A program made the position numbers and the translations under genes. Positions 1-11,400 of a DNA stretch of 64,000 nt are shown here, piece by piece. The notes beneath the pieces are model-generated. The model had not been told where the DNA came from, made no database searches, and saw only the letters and a list, made by a program, of their open reading frames with translations. This stretch comes from Meloidogyne chitwoodi (taxonomy: Eukaryota; Nematoda; Chromadorea; Rhabditida; Meloidogynidae). The stretch is taken from contig JACZZP010000003.1 of NCBI GenBank assembly GCA_015183035.1, positions 992,001-1,056,000 of the forward strand. The letters are read 5' to 3'. How positions within the stretch are numbered: position 1 is the first letter of the stretch; each line of letters opens with the position of its first letter.

Positions 1-344
1 ATATTTTTAGCTTTTTTATTCAAAAAATAAATTCTACAAAATAAAATTGCAATGATATTTATTTATTTTTATATTTTCTTCTTTTTCTCTTCTATTTTTA
101 TTTAAAAAAAATAAAAGTTGTGTGTATAATATATTTTAGTGGTTGTAGTATTATTACATTGTGCGCATTGAATAAAAAATCTAATCGAAAATCCTCTTTA
201 ATTCTACTAAAGCGCATAAAGCGTAAAGTAATATTATTAATTTTTTTAAAAAACATTTTTTAAATATTTATTTATTATATAGAATAAACCTTTATTATTA
301 TTTTTAAATGAAAAAAAAAATAATAATTTTTAAAATTATTTAAA

Positions 345-1935
345 ATGATTTCAACTTCTTCAATTAATTTACCTTCTAATAATAATGAAGGTATTATTTC
401 AAGAATTTTAAGAATTGGAATTAAATTTGCTCAATTATTTACTTCTTTATTTTTGGTTTGTAAAATATTTATTAATTTATTAATTTTTAATTAAAAAGAC
501 AATATCAATGTATAATATTGGGCCTTATTGGATATTTATTGCAGCCTCTTTGGCTATTCCTCTTTATGGTTTTATTTTTTAATTTATTTTAATTAAAAAA
601 AAGGTTTATTTCTTATATTTAAATCACCTGAACATTTATTAAATAATCATCCACTTCCATATATTCGATATAAAGCTTTGGAAAGATTAAGGAGTTGGTT
701 ACGTGTTGATTTAGCTATTTGTTCTACAATGGTTATTTTTTAATTAATTAATTTATTTATTTTATTATTTTTTAATTAAAGGCAATTTTATGTTTTTTAC
801 TTTCAATAATTCTTTTTATTATTTATCTTCTTGAACATTCAATAAATATTTTTATTTTAAGTTCAGCATCATCATCTTTATTTTTAGCTGTTTTATATTC
901 TTTAAATATTTTATTAAGTGCTCGTTGTTTAAAAATTGGAAGTGTTGATCTTTTTAGAGAAAAAGTATTTTTTTAAATTAATTAAAAATAATTAATATTT
1001 ATTTAAAAAAAAGAATTCATTTATTCAACAATCTCCAAAATTATCCACAACATGGGAAAGTGCTCAAAGTCCACAACCGGTTAAAAAATAATTTTTTAAA
1101 ATTAAAAATAATTAATTATTAGACAATAATATTACCTTCAATATCTAATAATAATAATAATTTAATTTTTGAAAATATTGAAAAATTAGAAGAAAATTGG
1201 AGACAAATTCCTATTAAAGTATTTTTATTAAATAAATAAAAAAAATATTTTTTTAATTAAAAAAAGCAAACAATAACATTATCTGGTGAAAATAAAAATA
1301 TTATTATTGAAGAAGAAGAAAATGATCATTGCCTTAGACTAGAACAACGGCAACGAACTCCATCCGGTGAAAATATTGCAATGATTTTTGGAAGAAATAA
1401 AAATTATAGACAAAAAGAGAAAAATGAGTAAATTAAATTAAATAAATAAAATTATTTATAATTTAATAATATAGAAAAGAACAAAAACTAACAAAATATA
1501 ATAATAATGGAAAATATTTAATTAATGAAAATAATGAAATAATTAAAAATGAAAAACAAAATAATAATAATAATCCAATAATTTATAAAAAATTAAAAAA
1601 AGATTTGAAAAATAAAAATATTTTTGAAGAAGAAAAATCTTTAGAAGAAACAAAAAATGAAGAAAATATTAATAATAAAATAAAATATTCACCAATACGT
1701 CTTAGACGTCGTTATCAGAGTGCTTCTTCTTCATCTAAAAATTTTGAAGAAGAAAGAGAAAGTCCTACAATAATTGAAAGAGGTTTTTTTAAAAGATTTT
1801 TTATCAAAAAAATATATTAATTAATTAATTTAAGCTAACAGCTCTTCTCCTTATTACCAACGACATTTTCAAGAAAATGAAGAATTATCTAGAACTAGTC
1901 CTTCTTATTGGAAACATCAAATTACTGAACTTTAA
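345..1935 (+). CDS. Four-TM membrane protein with long charged cytoplasmic tail (unrecognised)
   Basis: The start MISTSSINLPSNNNEG begins at 345. Short introns are removed at about 460-499, 571-603, 738-780 and 968-1013, with more in the tail. The spliced N-terminal half has four hydrophobic segments (around IGPYWIFIAASLAIPLYG, AILCFLLSIILFIIYLL, IFILSSASSSLFLAVLYSL and the segment before them). A basic RYKALERLRSWLRVD stretch lies between TM2 and TM3. The C-terminal half is Asn/Glu/Lys/Ser-rich and ends ...SPYYQRHFQENEELSRTSPSYWKHQITEL before TAA at 1933. I do not recognise the family. The layout (four TMs then a long charged tail) suits a nematode-specific membrane or scaffold protein, but that is inference. 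The exons around 1400-1830 are the least certain. Confidence 0.6.
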
Positions 1936-2433
1936 TTCTTCTTTCAAAAAATAGATTTTTTTAAATTAAAAGATCTCTTAAAATATATTTAAAAAAATAT
2001 ATATATATTTTCTAATGAAAGCCTTAAAAATATTTATATAAAATAAATAATTAATATTTAATCCTCGCAAATATATACATTTAAAAAGAAATCCTTTAAT
2101 GCTTCCTCTTTGGCATTTTTAATATTTTTTTTTTTAATTTAAAAAAATAAGAGAGATAAATACATAATATATTATATGTAGAGGAGATATATTATACCTG
2201 CAAAAATAATAATAAAAAAAAACATCATTATCATCATATTTTATTTTTCAGTTAATTATTTAATTTAAATTTATTCTAATAAAATTTTAAAAAGTTCAAA
2301 ATGTTTTATAATTAATTCATCAATTTTATTATTAAATTTTTAGTTTACTCCTTAATTCTATTACTAAGCTTTTTTCAAAAAAAAACATTAAATTAATTTT
2401 TATTTAATATAATTTAAATTAAAAAAAAAAAGA
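1936..2433. other. Intergenic, AT-rich
   Basis: This stretch lies between the stop of the four-TM gene and the first ATG of the mec-2 locus. It is almost entirely A/T homopolymer runs with no open frame. It should contain the upstream gene's 3' end and a mec-2 promoter, but no specific element can be recognised. Confidence 0.5.
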
Positions 2434-5400
2434 ATGTCTTTAACTACAAATACAATAATTGATAAACAACCCCCTTCATCTCCTTTAATTAAACAACAAT
2501 CACCATCACCTACTCCTAGTAGCAAAAATATTAAACGTTTTAGAGCTGCACATGCAAGTTTTCGTCTTCGAATGGTTTTTATTTTTTAATTAAAATTTTA
2601 AAATTAATTTAATATTTAGTTACATGAACAAAATGCTCCAACTAGGAAAATAGAACCGGTAAAAATTATTATTTTTTTTTATAATAATTAAATAATAATA
2701 AAAAGGTAATAAACCAAAGATAAATATAAATGTTAAAGAATGTCTAAATATTTTATTTAAAAATAAATAAATAAAATAAATAATTTAATTTTATTTAAAA
2801 GTCTCTCCCCTAATATTTAATCCTTTTTCTTCTCTTTTTCTTCTTCTTTCTTACTTTTTTAATTTTAAACCAAAATAATATCATCCATCCTGTAATAATA
2901 CCAAGGTAACATAGAAAGTATTTTAAATGTTTTCTTTTTTAATCGGAATAAGAAAATTATTGCAAAAATAATAAATATATTTTTAGTTATTAAATTCTTT
3001 TCTTATTATTATTTTTGATTTTAATAATAATATTTTTGTAAAATTATATTGAAGAAATTAATTTGAATAATAAAAACTACAAAAGAGGTAATCTAATTTT
3101 AATTTAAATTATTTAAATAAAAATTTTAAAAGAAAAATACCAGGCTATAATAAATAAATGTTTTTATTTATAAATAATTATTTTAAAAGAAAAACACAAT
3201 CAGGTTATATTCAATAATTAATTAATTAAATATTTAATTAAAAAGAACAAATATTTCAAATAATAATAAATTTATTATTTTTAAAATTAAAGAGAAGCTT
3301 TTTTGGGCAATATTCTAAAATTTGTTGTCTTCTCTAAACTCTTTAATATTTTAATTAATTAAAATGTCAATGAATGAAGGATCGTGAATTACGTTTTGTA
3401 GCAGCTTCTAAACATAATCGTTTACATCCAATAAAAACATTAAAAAGTGTTCCAACATCTCCTATTGAAAAAGAATTTGATTCATCATCAAAATCACCTT
3501 TTGATTTAAGACGAGTATTTAGTGGTGGAAGGTTTATTTAATTTATTTTAATTTTGTTTAATAATTTATTCCAAGTCAAAGAACATCAAATTTACAATTT
3601 TCTTCTTCTAATCGTTATAACCAATATTTTCATTATAATCAATATTATCCTCTACAACAAAACAATCAACTTATTTTACCTCATACAGCTCCTCCAACAT
3701 TTCATAATTATTCAACACTTGGTGTTGATATTGCTGTTGAGGCCTTACGACGTAGACAAAGGTTTTTCTCTTATTTTTAATTAATTTATTTAATTTAAAA
3801 ATAAAAAAAAGAATTTATCGAACAAGCTCTACCGGTGCTCCATTTCCGGCAGCTATTCCTTTAAATTCAACAACAAATTTATTTCATCCATTATCACAAA
3901 GAAAACGTTTTCTTTCTGCTTCTTGTGTAGATCAACGTATTATTGAACGTCCAAAAAGAGCATTAACTATTACAGCAATGGGACATTGGGATACTTTGAG
4001 AGCACATCTTAAAACACCAAAACATTCAACTGTGTCAGGTCCAAATACTCAACAATGTTTAGGAGTAATTAATAAATATTTATTATTTTAAATTTAAATA
4101 TATTATTAGTTTGATACGTTAATACCAAAAGGAAGTATTGCTTCAACATTTTCATGCCCTGCACAGACAGTTACAATTTCCACAACTGGAGTAACTGGCA
4201 CAATAATAGCTGTTTATTTAAATTATTATTTTAAATTAAATTAATATAGACACAAGGAGGATCAATTGGTGGTGGCCTTTCAGCTGTGACCTCTGCCCCT
4301 TCCCAACAATTACAACATCCTTTCCCCGCACCCAAAAGTAAATTTAAAATGGCACATGAATCTTTTAGGGCCAGAATGCTTCAGGAAATGCAAGATCATG
4401 AGGCCGTGAGTTTATGTGTTGATATTAACTAAATATTTAGTTAATTTATTTATTCTTTCTTTTTTGTACATTTTAATAAATTATTAAAATATTAATTTAA
4501 ATTTAAAAGAAAAAATTAATAAAATTAAATATAAAAAAATATATTAAATAATTTGAAGAAAATATTTTCTTTACATATATTAAAGTGTTTATTTATCTTT
4601 GGTTTTTTTAAATTATTATTTTTTTATTAAAAATTACTTAATAATAATTATTACCTATTATTTTAAGGTGTTCATGACAAAGAAGAGGACTGCTGACAGT
4701 AAATCGAGCGAATTTAAGGGCGGTGAGCTTCATTCTTCTTCTCCTTCTCCTCCTTCTAATTTTCAGCTTCCTAACCAACAAATTAATAAAAATAATAATA
4801 TTGACTCAGGCGATTTCAACAAGTACACTGCTCAGAGTTACACCATCAGGAATGGAGTGGAAATCTTTGGAGGTAATTTTTTTAAATAAAAGAGAAAATA
4901 ATATTTATAAATAAATATTAAAAGGTAATAAAATTAATTTTTAATATATTTTAAATTAATTAACTCTAAAAGGTCTACTCTTAAAAATTAAAAAAATATA
5001 TCTTCTTTTTCTTAAAGTTTTTGATTTTTATTATATTTAAATATAACTAATTTTTATTTATTTTAAAAATCATCTTTTTTTTATTTATTTTTTTAAATCA
5101 ATTTATTTTTTAAAATGTTCAAACTAAAAACAAAAAAAATATTATTTATTTATTTAATAATTATTATTTGTGTGGGATTTGTTTAAAATAATAATAATTG
5201 TAGTGGGAATTGAATGAATAAAAATAAATAAAGTTGGATAAAAACAAAAAATGCCAAGTTGCAATTGAAAAAATAAAATAAATGACTTTTAAAAAATAAA
5301 AAATATATATAATTATTTATAATATATTTATTTATTTTTTAATATATTTTTTAGTAGTAAATAAATAAATAAATAATATATTTTTTTCTTTTCTATTTTT

Positions 5401-8400
5401 ATTTTTAAAATTTAGTTAAACAACGCAAATCTAATTTTATATATAAAAAGCCTGTGTAATATATTCTTTTTTTAAATTTATTTTCTTTGAGAAAATAAAT
5501 ACCTATCTTTTTTTATCAAATAAATTTCTTTTTAAATTATTATTTATTTATTTATATTTAATTTTTTATATTTATTTATTTAAATGGTTTTGGAAAGGCC
5601 AAGAGTAAGAGTTGAAAATTTTCGTCATTTTTATCCACGTTTAAAACAACAAAATAATATTAATATTAGAAGAAATAATAAATCTTTTAATTGCAAATAT
5701 TATAATGTTTATGATAATTATGATGAAGGTAATAAAGGAGAAATTAAATTAAATTAATTTTATTTTTTTATTTTTAATTAATTAATAATAATGGGATGAG
5801 AGGTTAATTTATTTGGTTATTAATTTATAATTAAAATAATTTTAAAAAATTATTTTAATTATTAAAAAATAATTAAATTAATTTTTTCAATCAAAAATTA
5901 AATTGTTAATCCTTCCTAAACTAAAAAAAAAGAAAAAAGAAAAAGGAAGTGGGAGAACAAAAGGACCATAATAAATAAAATACTAAAAAATATTTTTGAC
6001 AAATAAAGCCAAAAATTGAAAAGATTTTTTTTCAAAAATTTACTACTAAAATTGTCATTTTTATTTTGATTTAACCTAAAAAATAAAGAAAATTGACATT
6101 TTCATAATAAAAAAACTTTTTATTTATTTTAATTTTTATATTTTAACAAATATTTCTTCTTTATTTTACACATTTTTAAAAGTTAAAAATATCCGTTCAT
6201 TTTATTTATAAATAATTAAATTATTTATAACATATTTTTTAAACACATTTTTCTTCTCAAATTTTAAATTATAAATATTTAATAACATCTGTTGTCATAA
6301 TTTTTTCAAAGAAAAAATATGTCATTATTTTTTAAATAAAATTTAAATTATATATATAGAAAAACAAGGCGTTTCCCGTAAAGAAAAAATTACGCTTTAA
6401 CCAGGACCGGTAGAGATCTGAAAGTTCGACATCCTGCTGGGTATTTGTGATGGGCCATCTAGGAAAACTATAGACTTTTTGGTGCGGGGGTTCCTTCCCG
6501 CCGAAACAGCCCCCGCTCTGGATCTATCTCGTGAACGGGGGCAGATAGCGGAAAACTTCTGCTTGGAGGGGGATGGCCCACGGTTAGTAGATATAGAATA
6601 AAAAAAAATTTTTGAAAAAATTCCAACTCTAATGGGCGTTTTGCTTGGCTAACCCTTTTTAAATGCTGGCATTTTGTCCATGCCATGGGGTAGTGACCAA
6701 AAATTGCAAATGCTATTAAGAGAACGGGGGAATATAGGAGAAAATGTTTGGGAGAGATAATGGGTAAACGGCTATGGGGAATTTTTTGGGACAGGTTATT
6801 TTGGTGCCAAACTTGAGTGTGGCGCTGAAATGGCCGAATGCAATATAATTTAAAAATATGTGAGATTTATTGGGTGGGATAATGGTTAATCAGCTTTGGG
6901 GAGTTTAATGCGGATGGTCATTTTGGTGCCAGACTTGAGTGTGGCACTGAAATGGCCGATTGAAAATTTAAATAGCTTTTTTGAATGCGAAAATGAAGTC
7001 GTGAGTTTTGAGTGCAGTTGAAACATTTGTAGGTTATGTGTTCACTACAAAAAGTTTGGGAGTCACCTGAGTCTGGGATGAGTGATTGGGGCGATTTGAG
7101 TCAAAAAGTGGTGGTCAATGGGTCAATTTTTGAAATCGGCGAGCAAAACATGATTTCAATAGCCTATATTGTATAACATCCTTTGAAGATCCAAAAAACA
7201 TAACACATGTTTGAGGTCCACTTGAGTCTCAGGGAGATAGAGACTAAAGTGATTCGGACTCTGAAGGTTTTTGACCGTAACTTTTCGAAAAAAATTTTTT
7301 TCCTTTGAAGAGAAGAGTCTAAAATTTTTTTTAATTTTTAGATCAAATTTGAAAAAGTTACTGAGGGCAAAATTTTGGGGTTAAGGTGGTTCACTGGGCT
7401 TTTGATGGCCGAAGGCCATCAAACGCCGGAGGCTTGCAACACTACTTTGGCACTCACCACGACCTTTAACCCACCAAACCTTTCCAAACCTTAGCGGGGC
7501 GTTTGAGGGCCGAAGGCCCTCAAACGCCGGAGGGTTGCACCACCACTTTTGCACCCACCACGACTTTTAACCCACCACAACTTTCCAAACTTTACCGGGG
7601 CGTTTGAGGGCCGAAGGCCCTCAAACGCCGGAGGGTTGCACCACCACTTTTGCACCCACCACGACTTTTAACCCACCAAACCTTTCCAAACCTTAGCGGG
7701 GCGTTTGAGGGCCGAAGGCCCTCAAACGCCGGAGGGTTGCACCACCAATTTGGCACCCACCACGACTTTTAACCCACCACAACTTTCCAAACTTTACCGG
7801 GGCGTTTGAGGGCCGAAGGCCCTCAAACGCCGGAGGGTTGCACCACCACTTTTGCACCCACCACGACTTTTAACCCACCACAACTTCACACCGCTCATGA
7901 CGCACATATTCCAAGCAAAAATCCCTGCTAGGACCCTTTCAAAGCCGCAGGCTTTCAACGCCCAAAATATTTTCAATTCCCCCCTGCGCATCTCAAAAAA
8001 TATTTTTTTAATTTTCCCCATGTTATTAATTTTCCCAAATTTTATACACTGTTCTGAGCATACTTCCGCTGGTTATTATATATATATTTTTAATTTTATT
8101 TTTCTTTTCTAATAATTTTTTCTAAAATTTTTCCAATAATTTATTTAATATATTTCATTTTTTTAATACTGGTTGCTTTTGAAAAATATTTTTATATTTA
8201 AATTCTAATTAATCATTTGCCAAAATATTTATTATATTTTTGGCATTTAATTTTTAGAAAATTAATAAAAAAGAAAAAATAAATGAGTTAAATTAATCAA
8301 CATTTTTTTTAATTTTTAACTAAAATCCTTCATTATTTAAATTAATATTTATTTTTTAAAATTTTTATGTTTTTTCCTTATTTAATAATTAATTAAATAT

Positions 8401-11400
8401 TTAAAATGCTTTATTCTGCGCCTGGATCTTGTACAGAATCGCCAACACGTGGAAGTGATTTAATTTCAACTGCTGCTGTTTGTCTTTTTAATCGTCGTAG
8501 ATCAGGGTTGGGCAATATATAAAAATTAAGAAAAAATTATTTTAAAATACTATAAATAATAAAGATATAATATAAAATTATTTAAAAAAATATTGCCCAA
8601 CATTGGTCGATCGAGTTTGTCACAACAAAAAAATCAATATTGTCGTCGATCTTCACTTTTTCCACCATCAATTTCTTCATATCATAATCCACTTCCTCCT
8701 TCATCATTAGGCCAAAGAAGATCAATTCGTGAAGCATTAGAACAAATAGAATCTGGACAATTAATTCCTCCTTCAAGACGTCAATCACTTTTAGCAGCAT
8801 ATTCACCTAGAAGAGGAAGTTTAAAAATTAACAGTCCTTCTTTATTAATAAATAAAGGAGAAGAAAGTATTAATATTTCTACTCCACCTATTATAGGAAA
8901 AGAAAAATTTTATTTTGAAAATAAAAATAATAAAATTAATAATAACAACAATAATAATAATATTTCTGAAAAATTAAATATTTTAACAGGTATTTAATTT
9001 AAATAAATTATTTTTTAATTACCTAAATTAAATTTTTTTAAATCAAAACATATATCTTTTTTTTTAAATTTATTTTAAAATAATTAACAACTCATCATAA
9101 TTAATCATCCCCCCATATATTTATTTCATAATTCTTCTCTTTTTTTTTTAAATATTAAAAAGCAAATATTCTCAATTTTTTTAATTTTTTTTCTAAAAAA
9201 AAAATTTATCAAGTCATATGTATTTTATAAAAGCTGTTTAAACTATTAAAATTTCAAAAATGGCAAGAGAGGGTTAATTTAATATTTGAAGAGAAGGGAA
9301 AAGAAAAAATATATTTGTGGTTTTATTTTATTTTAAATAAAATTAATTTGATTATTTTTACTCAGTTTTATCCAAATTATTAAAAATATATTTATTTCTT
9401 TTTAAAAATCCTAATTTCAATTATTTAAAATTTAAAATAAATTTAAAAATTAATTAATTATTATTTTTTAAATTTAAAAGAATGTTTTTATTAAAATTAA
9501 AACATTTTTTGGTAATTCTTTTATTAATTATTGGATTATTTTCTTTAATTGAAGGATTAAATAATAATAATATAACAACAACTAATCCTCCAATAACTAC
9601 AACAACTAATAATAATAATAATAATAATAATAGTAAAGAAGAAGAAAAAGATTATGCTGAATTAGCTGTAGAATTATCAAAACTTGTGGAAGAAGAAGAT
9701 AATTTAAATAAAAAGAAAAAAGCTTTAAATTCAAAAGTATTAAATAATAGCACAGATAAACCTTTAAATTTAAAAAATAAAAAAGATTTATTAAATGAAA
9801 ATGAAGAAGAAGAAGAAGAAGAAAATGATGAATATTTAAGTTCAGAAGAAGAGGAAGATGAAGAAAGTTCTGAAGAACAAAAATACTCTGATGAACATTT
9901 ACCTAAAACTTTACCACACAATGAAGGACTTAATATTAGAAAAATTGAAAAAAAGAAAAAAGAAGAAGAAAATGAAGAAGAAGAAGATAATATTTCTTTA
10001 TTTAATGATAATCAAATACCTAAAAATTTAATTAAATTAATTAAAAAATTATCTAAAGAAGGAAGAAATAATCCAATAATAATACCTTTAATTATAAATA
10101 ATAATAATATTATACCTAATAATAAACAAAAAGAAAGTAATTATGAAGAAGAAGAAAATCATCATAAAAGAAATAATAAAGGAAAAAATTTTGAAAATCA
10201 ATTAAATGATTGGCAACATCCACCTAATTTTGCACCACCATTATTTACTTCACAAATGTTTCAATCACCACCTTTTCAACCACAAATGTTTCCACCACCA
10301 CCTTTCTTTCCTCAACAACAACAACAACAACCACAACAACCTTTTGGTATTTCATCTGGTGGTGGAGGACCACAAATGGGTGCAGGAGGACCACAAATTG
10401 GAGGAGGAGGTTTTCAATTTGGAAATGGTGGTGGTGGTGGTGGTGGTAATGGAAATCCTTTTCCTCATCCAAATTCTTTTCCAAATAATCAACAACAAAC
10501 TTTTGGAAATTTACCAAATAATAATAATTTTCCTAAAAATCAAATTAATCCACAAGGAATAAATAATGAATTAAATAATAAAAAAGGAAATTAAAAAAAA
10601 AGAACACAAAAATGTTGATGAAAGAAATAAAAAGATATAATTATTTAAATATGTTCAATTTATTTTTAAATAAATAAATAATATTCTTTTTAACTCTTTT
10701 AATAAATAAAAAGAATTATACCTTTAAATATTTAATATTTAAAATAATTATAGACAAATTCTCTCAATTAATAATAATAAAATTATTTTATAAAAATTAG
10801 AAAATTAATTAAATAAATAAAATCCCAAAAAATAAATAAATTTTAATTTCTTTTTTTTTCTTCTCTTCCAATAATTTACCAATTATTTTTAAAAATTACT
10901 TTTTCTTTTTATCTTTTTCCATTGGATCAAAATATGAATTGTCATAATATTTTGAATTTTCAAAGTTTGGATTATAAAAATTATCTAATTCTGCTATAAT
11001 TAAAATATTATTAATTTTTTTAATAAAAATAATATTATTTATTAAAGATTACTTTTATAATTTATTTGTGGATATTCTTCAAATTGATATAATTTTTGAT
11101 AATTTTTATTATTAATTATTTGTTGTTTATTTTCTTCATTATTATTTAAATAATTATTATTAAATGGTAAATTTTGTTTTTTAAATAAATCTTTCCAATA
11201 AAAACCAAAATCAGAAAAATATTTAAGTTTATCGTTGTATTGACTAAAACCAAAAGCTAAGGGTTCATAATAAGTATCTTTATAATTTAAATAAAATAAA
11301 ATAATATTTTTTTTAAATTAATTTAATTTTTAATAATTTAATAATTTTTCTTTAAAAAATTAATTTATTTTTATTTCTCTAATAATTCCCCTATTAAAAA

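Noticed and set aside
6468..6686. 72-residue minus-strand frame in the GC-rich island
   Set aside because: No homology-like features. It reads a repeat and starts and stops by chance.
7397..7887. Regularly spaced palindromic repeats resembling a CRISPR array
   Set aside because: The spacers are themselves repeats, the period is 101 bp, the context is a nematode intron and no cas genes exist. It is a tandem repeat.
7794..8112. Open frames on both strands across the end of the hairpin array
   Set aside because: They arise from GC-rich repeat units lacking stops; no protein-like composition or splice context.
10206..10562. Frames overlapping the Gln/Gly-rich protein in other phases and strand
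   Set aside because: Low-complexity shadows of the real frame (poly-Asn, poly-Val, poly-His).
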